A DNA stretch of 58,380 bases from contig CAZGNZ010000028.1 of the NCBI GenBank assembly GCA_964527215.1, positions 1 through 58,380 on the forward strand. The letters are read 5' to 3'. The DNA comes from CAZGNZ01 sp964527215 (GTDB taxonomy: Bacteria > Fidelibacterota > Marinisomatia > SCGC-AAA003-L08 > JACNLC01). A program made the translations under genes and the position numbers. Every line of letters begins with the position of its first letter. Within the stretch, counting starts at the first letter, position 1. The notes beneath the pieces are model-generated. The model was not told the origin of the DNA and ran no database searches. It was given only the letters and a program-made list of their open reading frames with translations. Below are positions 1 through 9,734 of this stretch, piece after piece.

Positions 1-3000
1 CAAGGGAAATCAGCAGAGCAGGTAATCTGCCGTGATATCAGCAGACGAAAAAAAGCTGAATTTAAACTCACAGAATTATCCAGAAACTTTTCGGATGTGT
101 TTAAACATTCTCCAGATGGAATCGTCATTGCTGATGAAAAAGGCAAGTGGCTCTATGTGAATAATCGTTTGGTTACAATGCTTGGATATTCAGTTGATGA
201 ATGTCTCAAATTAACTTTTGAAGATATCACACTTGATGAGGGTCTGCCGACAAATTCCGAATTGTACAAAGGGCAGCTGAAAAGGAAGGCTGCTGAAAAC
301 AGCTACGAACAATTGCTTGTGGCAAAGAACGGCAAAAAAATAGCTGTTCAAATGCGAATAACAACGACCATTTGGCAAGGGGAAAAATGCGCTCTGGCTT
401 TCATAACAGATATAACAGCTCGAAAGCAGGCGGAAAATGAAATAAAACAAAAAACATTGATGCTGAACGAGAGAGTAAAGGAATTGAACTGCCTTTATGA
501 AATTTCCAAACTGGCAACATCGGAAAATATAATTTCCGAGCAGTTCTACCAGAGAACAGTCGACATGATTCCATTCGCGTGTCAGTACCCCGAAAGAATA
601 CATGCAAAGCTGGTTATTGATGGTAAAAAATTTACCACACAAAATTATAGAGATACATTAAGTCATAATAAAATTGACATTTTGGTTAACGGGCAATTTC
701 TCGGATATCTTAATGTCGGATACGGAAAATCCAAGCGAAGCCAAAATGATCAGTTATATCTGCAGGAAAAAACGGCATTGCTTAAGAATGTTGTTGACCT
801 CTTATCCATTTTTTCAGAAAAACATCATTTTGATGTGGAGCTTTCAAAAAGCGAAGAACGATTCAGAGTGCTGGCAGAGACATCTCCCATGGCGATTATG
901 CTTTACCAAAATTCGTATTGGATTTATGCCAATCCAGCCGCAGAAGAAATTTCCGGATATACATTTGATGAGTTAAAGACAATGAAGGTCTGGGATATTG
1001 TAGCCCCCGAATTTCAGGGGATAATCAAAGAAAATGCAAAACTTCGAGAATCAGGCAAGAATGTCGGTCCGCGTTATGAGTTCAAAATCATTACAAAAAG
1101 CGGTCAGGAGAAGTGGGTTCTGCTGAAAGGCGATACGATAAAGCTGGACAATATCAACTCCGGTATTATAACCGTGATGGATATAACCGCAAGAATACAG
1201 TCGGAAAATGAATTGATCGAAAGCGAAAGAAGATTCAAAAAACTGTCTAACCTCACTTTTGAAGGCATACTTATCCATGACAACGGTGTTGCTGTTGACT
1301 GCAATCAATCCTTTCTTAACATGTTTGGGTACAACAGGGAAGAAATTATTGATAAAAATGTTATCAAGCTCCTCATACCCGAAGAATATCGTGAAACAGT
1401 CAATGAGAATATCAGGTTGAGAACCGCGGCAACTTACGAAGTTATGGCAAAGAAAAAGGATGGATCTTTAATTCCGATCCAGATCGAAGCAAAAGATGAA
1501 AAACAAGATTCCAATCAATTCAGGATTGCGGCCTGCCGGGATATTACCGAACGAAATACAGCCGAGGAAAAGCAAAACGTACATTTCAGATTGTTGAATA
1601 TTCTTAATCGGCATGATGATTTTAATTCAATGCTCGGGAAAATTCTTGAAGAGATCAAACTGTTCACCGGATTTGAAGCGGTGGGTATACGATTGGAGGA
1701 AAACGACGACTACCCTTATATCCAAACGAACGGCTTTCCGGACCGATTGGTCGAACTGGAGCGATATCTATGCTTGCGGGATGCGAAGGGCAGGACTGTA
1801 AGAGATGCAAATGGCAATCCCTACCGAGAGTGTATGTGCGGCAATGTCATCCGCGGACGTACGGATCCTAGATATGACTTTTTCACCGACGGCGGCAGTT
1901 TCTGGAGCAATAATACAACGGAGCTGCTGGCAGAGACTTCTGAAGAAGAACTGCAAACCCGTTCCCATAGTCGCTGCAATGAAGAAGGATACGAATCGGT
2001 TGCCCTTATTCCCTTGAAATCAGGAGAAAATATCGTGGGGCTCCTGCAATTCAATGACCGCCGTAAGGATCGATTCAATATTGAAATGATTGAATATTTT
2101 GAAAATATTGGAAATTCAATCGGAATTGCTTTTTCAATCCATCAGGCACATGAGGAATTGCAGGACAGTGAAGAATTCAATCGGTCAATCATTGACAACA
2201 GTGAAGATTGCATCAAAATTCTGGATTTGAATGGAAATCTGAAATACATGAGCAAGGGTGGACAGACACTTCTGGAGATAGATGATATCAAGCCGCTCCT
2301 AAACAAGTCCTGGATCGAATTCTGGAAGGACGATGATTATCGCAAGGCGCGGGAGACCGTTGAACAGGCTAAAAATGGCAAGTCTGGATATTTTGAAGGG
2401 TTCTGTCCTACATTCAGCGGAACCCCAAAATGGTGGAGTGTACAGATTTCCCCGATCTTCAGCAGTGAAGGAAAAGTGGACAAACTGCTTTCTGTTTCCA
2501 GGGATATAACCAAGGCAAAGCAGGCTGAGAACCAAATTCAAAAAGAGTTAAAAGAAAAAGAAATCCTTCTAAGAGAACTCTACCACCGGACAAAGAATAA
2601 CATGCAGGTTATTTCTTCCATGCTGACGCTGAAAGCGCGTAATGAACACAACGATCAAATCTCGCTGGTGTTTAAGGATATTGAAAATCAAATATTAAGC
2701 ATGGCAGCCGCACACGAGAAATTATATGAGTCAAAAGACTTATCAAGATTGAATTTGAAGGACTACATTGGTGAATTAATAATGTTAATCAGGCAGAGTT
2801 ATAGCGGCAGCATGAATAATATTAACATTCTCGAGGATACGAATGATATAATGGTCTTGATTGATACCGCTATTCCCTTTGGTCTGATTATCAATGAGCT
2901 TCTGACAAATGCCGTGAAACATGCATTCCCGGATGGACGGCAAGGGATAATACAGGTTTCTCTAAATTCTGATATTCATCACAAAATTATTCTGGAAATC

Positions 3001-3180
3001 AGTGATGACGGGGTAGGACTGCCGGAAAATTTTGATTTCAAGAAGGATATTAATCTGGGATTGCAGACGGTTTTTGATCTGGCTGAGATTCAGTTGGGTG
3101 GAAAACTGAAAATGTCGTCCCAAAACGGTCTGCACATCCATTTTACCATTGATGAGGAATATTATCAGGTTCGGGTTTAA
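1..3180 (+). CDS. Multi-PAS/GAF sensor histidine kinase (HisKA_2 type), 5' truncated by window edge
   Basis: The frame is open from base 1, and the first codons already read as the end of a PAS domain (ICRDISRRKKAE), so the true start lies outside the window; the GTG at 97 is internal. Numbering from that GTG, I see PAS domains near residues 1-115, 255-370, 380-490 and 710-820. A GAF domain lies near 500-700 and contains an unusual CMCG motif and a further Cys in RSHSRC. The catalytic end has a HisKA_2 dimerisation box with LYHRTKNNMQ (phospho-acceptor His near 830), then a HATPase with N-box NELLTNAVKHAF and G-box DDGVGLP. No transmembrane segment is seen in the visible part, suggesting a cytoplasmic sensor. 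No receiver domain or response regulator is adjacent. Known for the family: HisKA_2 kinases signal to separate response regulators. The ligand is unknown. Confidence 0.9.
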   Translation, partial: QGKSAEQVICRDISRRKKAEFKLTELSRNFSDVFKHSPDGIVIADEKGKWLYVNNRLVTMLGYSVDECLKLTFEDITLDEGLPTNSELYKGQLKRKAAENSYEQLLVAKNGKKIAVQMRITTTIWQGEKCALAFITDITARKQAENEIKQKTLMLNERVKELNCLYEISKLATSENIISEQFYQRTVDMIPFACQYPERIHAKLVIDGKKFTTQNYRDTLSHNKIDILVNGQFLGYLNVGYGKSKRSQNDQLYLQEKTALLKNVVDLLSIFSEKHHFDVELSKSEERFRVLAETSPMAIMLYQNSYWIYANPAAEEISGYTFDELKTMKVWDIVAPEFQGIIKENAKLRESGKNVGPRYEFKIITKSGQEKWVLLKGDTIKLDNINSGIITVMDITARIQSENELIESERRFKKLSNLTFEGILIHDNGVAVDCNQSFLNMFGYNREEIIDKNVIKLLIPEEYRETVNENIRLRTAATYEVMAKKKDGSLIPIQIEAKDEKQDSNQFRIAACRDITERNTAEEKQNVHFRLLNILNRHDDFNSMLGKILEEIKLFTGFEAVGIRLEENDDYPYIQTNGFPDRLVELERYLCLRDAKGRTVRDANGNPYRECMCGNVIRGRTDPRYDFFTDGGSFWSNNTTELLAETSEEELQTRSHSRCNEEGYESVALIPLKSGENIVGLLQFNDRRKDRFNIEMIEYFENIGNSIGIAFSIHQAHEELQDSEEFNRSIIDNSEDCIKILDLNGNLKYMSKGGQTLLEIDDIKPLLNKSWIEFWKDDDYRKARETVEQAKNGKSGYFEGFCPTFSGTPKWWSVQISPIFSSEGKVDKLLSVSRDITKAKQAENQIQKELKEKEILLRELYHRTKNNMQVISSMLTLKARNEHNDQISLVFKDIENQILSMAAAHEKLYESKDLSRLNLKDYIGELIMLIRQSYSGSMNNINILEDTNDIMVLIDTAIPFGLIINELLTNAVKHAFPDGRQGIIQVSLNSDIHHKIILEISDDGVGLPENFDFKKDINLGLQTVFDLAEIQLGGKLKMSSQNGLHIHFTIDEEYYQVRV

Positions 3181-3209
3181 CAACGGAGGATGACAGGTCC
3201 CTGATCATT

Positions 3210-3225
3210 TGGGTACAAGTACCCA
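3210..3225. repeat. Perfect 16-bp palindrome between convergent genes
   Basis: TGGGTAC-AA-GTACCCA is a 7-bp inverted repeat with a 2-base centre, 30 bp after the kinase stop and 120 bp before the end of the opposite-strand acyl ligase. No T-run follows on either strand, so it is not a typical intrinsic terminator. It could be a protein-binding palindrome or a cruciform; no function can be assigned. Confidence 0.35.
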
Positions 3226-3346
3226 CTCCATGACGCAAATTTTCAATTTAATATATCGATGCAGCCCTGCGTCAGATATTTACTGCCACGGAGCCTGCTT
3301 CATGGAAACCATCTCCATTTATGTCAACCCGCTCGCACAGCGCGGA

Positions 3347-5806
3347 TCAGACCAGGTCTGTTGACAGCCGGCTATGGACCAGTTGCATAAGACTGTCATA
3401 ATTATGGCCCTCCGGCTTGATGGGTGAATGGAATTTGATATTTATTTTCTTCCATGGTCTGGGAAATTTGCTGCCTCTGGGTAGCGCATCAAATGCACCC
3501 CGAATTGACACCGGAACGATGGGAACGTTCAATTCACAGCTGAGGATGGCAAATGCTTTCTTGAATTTCCCCAGCTGACCGTCTCTGGTCCGGGTCCCCT
3601 CTGGGAAAATGATAACGTTTTTACCTTTTTTCAGAACCTCGGCCAGTTTCTGAAGCGAGGCCTTAAGATCATTGTTGATATCCATCACAATGACGTTGTT
3701 TCTGGCAGCCAGAAACTTGAGCCAGCGTTTTTTGATATGTTTTTCTTTGGCATAAAAATAGGTGTTCTTCATGGTCCGATTTTTCAGGAATATGGAAACA
3801 AACAGCCCGTCAAAGAAGCTTTGGTGATTGGGTGCGAGAATGAAGGGTCCATCCGGCAGTTCGCGAGCACCTTCACCCCGAATGCGGAAATACATATGAA
3901 AAATCAAATTGGCAGTATTCTTAAACAGATTGGTCGTAAACAGACTCCGCGGCAGTTTCAGTTCAACTTTCTCCTTGAATATATCAGCCCATTTCACGGA
4001 TTCTATTTTAATCCGCTTCTTCTGGGACTTGATATAATTGCTCAACTTGTCGATTGTTGGATGATTCAGGAAGAGATCTTCCTTCATCTCAATTCCGAAT
4101 GTATTTTCAAGAAAGGCCATGAAACCCACCTTGTCCAGTGAGTCCATCCCCAAATCAAGTTCAACATGATCATCCGGATTGACACTGGCATTGATCTCCT
4201 GTTCCAGATAATTCCGTATAACAATATATTCCTCAAATTCAGGATGACTTTTATCTTTGACGGAACTCTCCGCATCCTCAGGATTCAATTCCAACAGCCT
4301 AAAGCGCTGCAGCTTCCCCAACCGGGTTCTGGGAAGTTCGGTTTTTGACAGATAGACCCGATTGATTTTCTTGTAAGCGGAGGTACCGGAGTTGTACATG
4401 CTGATCACCTGATCACGCAAATGTTCTTCCAGATTGACGATGCCCTGGCGCCGGACTTCATTCAAATCCGGAACCAGAATCAAATGCAGCTGATCATTTT
4501 TTGGAAACACTCCGGCGTCATGAATAATATTGGTCATACCGCTGATTTTCATTTCTATTTCTTCCGGATTGATATTCTTCCCATTGGATAGAACAATAAT
4601 TTCCTTTGATCTTCCAGTGACATGGATAAATCCTTCATCATCCAGATATCCCAGATCTCCGGTATACAGCCAGCCATCCCTAATAATTTCAGCGGTTTCT
4701 TCAGGGCGATTATAATATCCTTTCATGACATTACGCCCTTTCGCAGCAATTTCTCCATCCCGAATCTCGATTTCCATGCCGGGCAGTGCCTGACCCGCTG
4801 ATCCGATTTTCCAACTGCCCGGACGCGTAAAGGTGATCATCGGGGCTGCCTCGGTCATTCCGTATCCCTCCAGTACTTCAAATCCCAGGATTTTAAAATC
4901 GGTGGCAACGGCATCATCCAGTTTTGCCCCGCCGGAAACCAAATAGTCGACGCGGCCGCCAAATTTTTCATGCACTTTTTTAAACAGTATCTTGGAAAAA
5001 GCCCGTGATCCGATTTTGCCCGCCAGACCGAACAGCATTCTGCCGGCAGAGCTGGCATTCACCTTATCCATTACCCCTTTTCTGATGGCGGCATACAGTC
5101 TGGGAACACCAATGATGATATTGATCTGATACTTCTGAAGCGTATTAATGATGTCTTCTGAAACCAGTGATGGTGTAAAAACAATCGTTCCACCGGCAAA
5201 CAGCGGTGCGACAATTGTCCCCAGCAATGCAAAGATATGATGAAACGGCAGAAGAGCCATCACCGAGCGATCCATGTTAAAAATGGGTAAATCAACGCAA
5301 ACGGCTTCAAGGTTGGCCAGCAGATTGTCAAAGGACAGCATTACCCCCTTTGGACTGCCAGTTGTTCCTGAAGTATAAATTATCAGAGCCGTATCCTGAA
5401 CATCCCCCGGTGAAAAATTGATTGGTTCACTGTCAGATGACGTGTCCGGGAGCCGATCGAGGTTTATGATAAGCGGTGTCTGTTCATATTGATTCAATGC
5501 GGATTTCAAGACTTCCCATGTCTGATCCGAACAGAAGACTATCTCCGGACTGCAGTCATTCAATATGTAGGCTACGTCATCCGCACCCGACAGAAAATCC
5601 ACTGTAACCACCGCGGACCGGTTGAGCCAGGATGCATACAGGGTATAAATCCACTCTGGGCGGTTCTCCGAAAAAACCGCAATGCGTTCTGCTGTAACCG
5701 GTTTTGCCAGAGCCGAAATACGACCAATTTCCGTGAGCAGTTCCGAATAGCTGATTTCACTGTTGTTCCAGATCAGTGCAGTCTTATCATTTTGTCTAAT
5801 AAACAT
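3347..5806 (-). CDS. Acyl-AMP ligase / acyl carrier protein / PlsC-type acyltransferase fusion
   Basis: One 819-residue protein with three modules. The first is an ANL adenylating domain with P-loop IIYTSGTTGSPKGVM near residue 145, then GYGMTEAAP and YTGDLGYLD, which would activate a fatty acid as acyl-AMP. An acyl carrier domain follows, with LGMDSLDKVGF and its phosphopantetheine Ser near 556. The C-terminal glycerolipid acyltransferase has the HX4D motif NHQSFFD (His near 661) and FPEGTRTRDG. Inferred job: scavenge a fatty acid, load it on the fused ACP and transfer it to a lysolipid or glycerol phosphate without CoA. E. coli Aas carries related activities but in the order acyltransferase-ligase and without a fused ACP, as I recall. 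The gene is alone on its strand, with 207 bp to the next upstream gene. The ATG at 5806 has a weak GGGG ribosome site just upstream. Confidence 0.88.
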   Translation of the reverse strand: MFIRQNDKTALIWNNSEISYSELLTEIGRISALAKPVTAERIAVFSENRPEWIYTLYASWLNRSAVVTVDFLSGADDVAYILNDCSPEIVFCSDQTWEVLKSALNQYEQTPLIINLDRLPDTSSDSEPINFSPGDVQDTALIIYTSGTTGSPKGVMLSFDNLLANLEAVCVDLPIFNMDRSVMALLPFHHIFALLGTIVAPLFAGGTIVFTPSLVSEDIINTLQKYQINIIIGVPRLYAAIRKGVMDKVNASSAGRMLFGLAGKIGSRAFSKILFKKVHEKFGGRVDYLVSGGAKLDDAVATDFKILGFEVLEGYGMTEAAPMITFTRPGSWKIGSAGQALPGMEIEIRDGEIAAKGRNVMKGYYNRPEETAEIIRDGWLYTGDLGYLDDEGFIHVTGRSKEIIVLSNGKNINPEEIEMKISGMTNIIHDAGVFPKNDQLHLILVPDLNEVRRQGIVNLEEHLRDQVISMYNSGTSAYKKINRVYLSKTELPRTRLGKLQRFRLLELNPEDAESSVKDKSHPEFEEYIVIRNYLEQEINASVNPDDHVELDLGMDSLDKVGFMAFLENTFGIEMKEDLFLNHPTIDKLSNYIKSQKKRIKIESVKWADIFKEKVELKLPRSLFTTNLFKNTANLIFHMYFRIRGEGARELPDGPFILAPNHQSFFDGLFVSIFLKNRTMKNTYFYAKEKHIKKRWLKFLAARNNVIVMDINNDLKASLQKLAEVLKKGKNVIIFPEGTRTRDGQLGKFKKAFAILSCELNVPIVPVSIRGAFDALPRGSKFPRPWKKINIKFHSPIKPEGHNYDSLMQLVHSRLSTDLV

Positions 5807-6013
5807 TCATTACCCCGAATTCAATGGCAGCCATGGCCGGACCAGATTATTGAAGAAACAGAAAAAACAAGTTATCTAATTTACCGGTAATGCCGGAGTT
5901 TCTGAAGGATTTCATTTCATATAAGTGTAATAATTCGTGACAGATTGGATGAAAGCTGGAGATAAAAGATTTCTATCATCACACGGGGTGTAAAACAATG
6001 AAAAAACCGCCAT

Positions 6014-6720
6014 TCAGTTTTTACCATGCCTGCGTCCGGAAACAACCTTTCGTTTGCGGTCAACTGCCATGAGCTTCCGTTCATTAACCACAAGATGAGT
6101 CTGAAGCGGATGCAGATCATAATGTGATGAATAAAACCAATCCGTGATTGTAAATCCTCCGATGATGTACATAACTATTTCAGGCAAGGTTATGAATGCT
6201 GACGGATTTTTCCGGTTTTCATTGATTACTCTCAAACCGGCCCCTCCTGCAATGAATAAACCGCTCTTTTTGGGGAACGATTTTCGGGCAGTATTAAGAA
6301 CCTGAACCTCATCGCTGCCGTATATGGTATTGGTTTCATCATTCTGGGTAGAGAGATAAAAACAGTATCGTTGTTCCTTTTCAGGATCCAATACGAAACG
6401 CAGATTTCTCCCTGGTTCAAAACTCACCAGAAGCGTATCATCGGAAACAGTTTCCACAATGCATGGAGTCCCTTCATGAAAACAAAATCCTGAATGATCC
6501 TGCCCTGTTTGTGTTTTAATTCATTTTGATTAGTGACTTTGCTAATGCTTTCTGTGCTGGTTTTACGCAGTACAAGATCATCTGAAAGATAGAACTGAAG
6601 ATTCTGAATGTTTTCATCAGAGAGTTGGTATTTATCAACAACCTGTGGGGTAAAAGGGATTTTAGAAGCACAGTTTGTCACCATCATTGAGCAGCAAAAA
6701 AGAAGTAGAATGGGTATCAT
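6014..6720 (-). pseudogene. Small lipoprotein gene split by a one-base frameshift
   Basis: Two overlapping frames together read as one roughly 235-residue lipoprotein. The first frame (start 6720) has a short signal peptide ending MVTNC-AS, a plausible lipobox, and reads on to GRIIQDFVF. The other frame continues with HEGTPCIVETVSDDTLLVSF and ends at 6014 in a basic tail (DRKRKVVSGRRHG). Adding one A to the A4 run at 6479-6482 (T4 on the coding strand) joins both halves without a break. From memory the joined product resembles small lipoproteins of Bacteroidota that pair a YYLS-type start with an IPKGTPG-type middle and a basic tail; their function is unknown to me. This is either a real pseudogene or an assembly error in a homopolymer. 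No programmed-slippage heptamer (X XXY YYZ) is present in the reading frame. Confidence 0.7.
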
Positions 6721-7048
6721 TTTAAAACCTTTAACTTTGCATTATGATTGTTTAAGCCGAGAATCTACTTGGCGGATTTTAAATCACGAAGCAGTTCCGG
6801 TGATGATGTGCAAATTTAAAACTGCGGAAAAAAACTCCGGTTGTCCAGTACCATAATTTTTATCACATGACTATCGACCCCGGGGAAACGGAGCGCTGTT
6901 CGTGAAATGATAAATAACTGATGAAACCGAATAATTTTCGAAGCTTCATTTATTCAAATATGGATATATTTTCATCGAAATAATTGTCGCAAATTTCTTG
7001 GCTTGTAACTGATTGTAACAATAGTCTCATTTATATATACAGGTAGCC
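6721..7048. other. Divergent intergenic region (328 bp)
   Basis: AT-rich spacer between the lipoprotein gene (minus) and the metallophosphatase gene (plus), expected to hold promoters for both. Two copies of TTGTAAC-like sequence lie at 7003-7008 and 7013-7018, and TTATATATA lies at 7031-7039. Neither pairing gives a 17-bp spacing, so I do not assign a promoter. No RNA gene is visible. Confidence 0.4.
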
Positions 7049-9508
7049 ATGCTGAAAAAACATAAGCAATTCACAATTCTGACATTTGTGATGCTGGCGG
7101 CCGCGCTTTTTGCCGACACCATTCGTGTACCTGCGGATTATACAGAAATACAAAATGGTATCGATGCGGCAGAGCCTGGAGATACCGTACTAGTAGCAGA
7201 CGGTGTATTTACGGGTGAGTTTAACCGCAATCTGAATTTTCAGGGCAAAGATATCGTGGTGAAGTCCGAAAACGGATCCGATAACTGCATTATTGACTGT
7301 GAAAATCTCGGACGCGGTTTTGTCATTGTCAACGGAGAAACATTGGCGGCTGTCATTGAGGGATTTACCATTGTCAATGGATACATTGACGGCTCGGGCG
7401 CGGGTATTCGGCTGTTTGAGTCTGATGCGACGATTCGAAACAATATCCTTCGGAACTGTACCGCTACTGAAAAAGGCGGCGGCATCAGCTGTACAGGTGC
7501 ATCACCGCTGATTACTGAAAACATTATTGAAAACAATTATTCTCTCGTAAACGGCGGAGGTATTCACACAAAAAGTCAGTCACAACCGGAAATCAGTTAC
7601 AACATCATTGCCGGAAATGAAGCGGCCTGGTACGGCGGCGGGATTTTCTGTCGAAACGAACCTTCACCCACACTCCATCGGAATACCATTGTGAACAACA
7701 GTGCCGGAATCGCAGGCGGAGGAATATACAGCTACTTCAGTGAAACAGCTGTGTCCAACTGTATCTTCTGGAATAACCTGCCCAACGAGTTGGATGATGC
7801 CGATTGTTTTGAAAATGAAATTACTGTTTCATGCAGCAACGTCAAGGATGGGTATTTCGGGAACGGTAATATCTCTGAATATCCTCAGTTCAGAAACATA
7901 TTTGAAGGAGATTACACACTGCTTGAACAATCTCCGTGCAGTGCTGCAATGCGGCCGGTATGCGGAACCACCGGTGCATTGGACGTAGAACTGCCTCTGA
8001 ATATCATCCTCGGGCGACCCACAGCCAGTTCAATGACAGTCAGCGTATTTACACTGAATGACCTTATTGTCTATCTGGAGTATGGGACTGAGTCCGGATT
8101 TTACGATATCCAGCTGGAACATATGCCGGTTATGCCGGGGATTCCAGTGGAAATCCTGTTGGAGGATCTCGCACCGGATACTCAGTACTTTTACCGCGTC
8201 AAATACAGATTTATCGGACTTGAAGCCTTCACGGACGGTCCGGAGTACCATTTTCGCACACAGCCACCGCCCGGTACCGAGTTTACATTCACGATTATTG
8301 CCGATTCACATTACGGTTCACAAATGGGCTGGGGCGGCTATGACAATCAGAAATCACTCTACAACCGGACTTTACTGAACATGCGTGAGGATTCATCGGA
8401 CTTCAGTATTGACATGGGTGATACATTCCTTTGCGATAAACTTGAAATGAATGATATGGCTACTTATGAGGCTGCATTGGGAAGACATGAGGATCAGCGT
8501 ATCATGTTTGGTAACATCGCTCATACTTCGCCCTTGTTCCTTGTCCTGGGAAATCATGAGGGGGAAAGCGGATGGTACCGGGATGACACACCGGATAACA
8601 TCGCCGTTTATGCCACAAATGCCCGCAAGGTCATGTATCCAAATCCTGAACCTGACCAGTTCTTCTCCGGTGATATTTTTGAGCATCTGTTTGTTGGACT
8701 GCGTGAGAGCTATTATTCATGGGAATGGGGAGACGCCTTGTTTGTTGTGCTGGATCCCTACTGGGATACAACGGAGTGGCAGGAGGAATACGAAGGAATG
8801 GCAATTGGGTGGGGGTCCACCATTGGAGACAATCAGTACTCCTGGTTGAAGGAAACCCTTGAAGCAAGTGACAGCAGATTCAAGTTTGTGTTTATTCACC
8901 ATATTCTGGGAACAGGTCGGGGCGGTGATGAGATTCACCACCTGTATGAATGGGGCGGATATGACGAAAACGGGGAGTATGAATTTGATGTTGAGCGCCC
9001 CACATGGGAAATGCCTATTCATGATCTGATGGTGGAAAATCATGTGAATATTTTCTTCCAGGGACATGATCATGTCTTTGTAAAACAGATTGTTGACGGT
9101 GTGATTTACCAGACCTGTCCCATGCCGGGTGACCGAAATGAAAATCTGGCCAATTTGTATTATTTTACATCAGGTGTTCAGTTACCGAATTCAGGTCATC
9201 TGCGTGTGACTGTCAACAGTTCTTCCGCCTTGGTTGAATATGTGAAATCATATCTGCCGGAAGATGAAAATGAAGAAAACGTAAACGGGGATGTGGAATA
9301 TTATTATCAGGTGGACTACAATCCGCCCTACATGCCCGGTGATGTCAATCTGGATTCTGAGATTAATGTACTTGATCTGGTTTTGGGCATTGAAATCATT
9401 TTATTTGAATTGGAAACAGTGCCGTATCAGTTTGAAACAACCGATTTAAATTTGGACGGGATACTCAACGTTATTGATATGGTTCATCTGGTGGATCTGA
9501 TTCTGTAG
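7049..9508 (+). CDS. Secreted parallel beta-helix / metallophosphatase / dockerin protein
   Basis: An 819-residue exported protein with an N-terminal signal peptide (hydrophobic to about residue 23, ending ALFADT). Residues ~25-275 form a right-handed beta-helix of the periplasmic copper-binding/pectate-lyase-like type, with repeated GGGI turns. A fibronectin-III-like module typical of purple acid phosphatases follows (~325-405). The calcineurin-like metallophosphatase (~410-700) shows ADSHYG, MGDTF, GNHE, FIHH and GHDH, so all usual metal ligands are present. The last ~60 residues are a dockerin-like pair of calcium loops (PGDVNLDSEINVLD and DLNLDGILNVID). The likely role is an extracellular phosphoesterase; the substrate is unknown. 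It is monocistronic, with a strong terminator 41 bp after its stop. Confidence 0.85.
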   Translation: MLKKHKQFTILTFVMLAAALFADTIRVPADYTEIQNGIDAAEPGDTVLVADGVFTGEFNRNLNFQGKDIVVKSENGSDNCIIDCENLGRGFVIVNGETLAAVIEGFTIVNGYIDGSGAGIRLFESDATIRNNILRNCTATEKGGGISCTGASPLITENIIENNYSLVNGGGIHTKSQSQPEISYNIIAGNEAAWYGGGIFCRNEPSPTLHRNTIVNNSAGIAGGGIYSYFSETAVSNCIFWNNLPNELDDADCFENEITVSCSNVKDGYFGNGNISEYPQFRNIFEGDYTLLEQSPCSAAMRPVCGTTGALDVELPLNIILGRPTASSMTVSVFTLNDLIVYLEYGTESGFYDIQLEHMPVMPGIPVEILLEDLAPDTQYFYRVKYRFIGLEAFTDGPEYHFRTQPPPGTEFTFTIIADSHYGSQMGWGGYDNQKSLYNRTLLNMREDSSDFSIDMGDTFLCDKLEMNDMATYEAALGRHEDQRIMFGNIAHTSPLFLVLGNHEGESGWYRDDTPDNIAVYATNARKVMYPNPEPDQFFSGDIFEHLFVGLRESYYSWEWGDALFVVLDPYWDTTEWQEEYEGMAIGWGSTIGDNQYSWLKETLEASDSRFKFVFIHHILGTGRGGDEIHHLYEWGGYDENGEYEFDVERPTWEMPIHDLMVENHVNIFFQGHDHVFVKQIVDGVIYQTCPMPGDRNENLANLYYFTSGVQLPNSGHLRVTVNSSSALVEYVKSYLPEDENEENVNGDVEYYYQVDYNPPYMPGDVNLDSEINVLDLVLGIEIILFELETVPYQFETTDLNLDGILNVIDMVHLVDLIL

Positions 9509-9549
9509 TTTTATCCGTCAGACAGGCAGTTAACCAATCAGGTTTAAAA

Positions 9550-9585
9550 AAGGCTCAGGAAAAATTCCTGAGCCTTGACCTTTTT
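9550..9585. terminator. Bidirectional intrinsic terminator
   Basis: Perfect 12-bp stem AAGGCTCAGGAA / TTCCTGAGCCTT with a 3-base loop (9550-9576). On the plus strand a T5 run follows at 9581-9585. On the minus strand the stem runs directly into a T-run (A5 at 9546-9550 on plus). It therefore can end both the phosphatase gene and the opposing tRNA-Pro transcript. Confidence 0.85.
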
Positions 9586-9586
9586 G

Positions 9587-9660
9587 TCGGAGCGAATGGA
9601 TTTGAACCATCGACCCCCTGAACCCCATTCAGGTGCGCTACCTGACTACGCCACGCCCCG
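9587..9660 (-). tRNA. tRNA-Pro (anticodon GGG)
   Basis: A 74-nt cloverleaf on the minus strand. The acceptor CGGGGCG pairs with CGCTCCG plus discriminator A. The anticodon stem CCTGA/TCAGG holds the loop ATGGGGT, so positions 34-36 are GGG and base 37 is G, as usual for proline tRNAs. The T-arm has GGTTCAAATCC. The 3' CCA is not encoded. It lies downstream of the MerR-type gene and is followed by the bidirectional terminator. Confidence 0.93.
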
Positions 9661-9734
9661 ATACAAAAAACCTGCATAAGCAGGAACATAAATTTAAGCA
9701 GATTCAGAAATATAAAACCCGAAAATGATACATT

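Noticed and set aside
97..3180. Kinase gene starting at GTG 97
   Set aside because: The frame is open to base 1 and reads as the end of another PAS domain, so 97 is internal.
6470..6500. Programmed -1 frameshift in the lipoprotein gene
   Set aside because: No slippery heptamer in the correct phase and no strong downstream structure; a one-base deletion is simpler.
7003..7038. Promoter upstream of the metallophosphatase
   Set aside because: TTGTAA boxes and TATATA do not give a 16-18 bp spacing; only a weak AT-rich resemblance remains.
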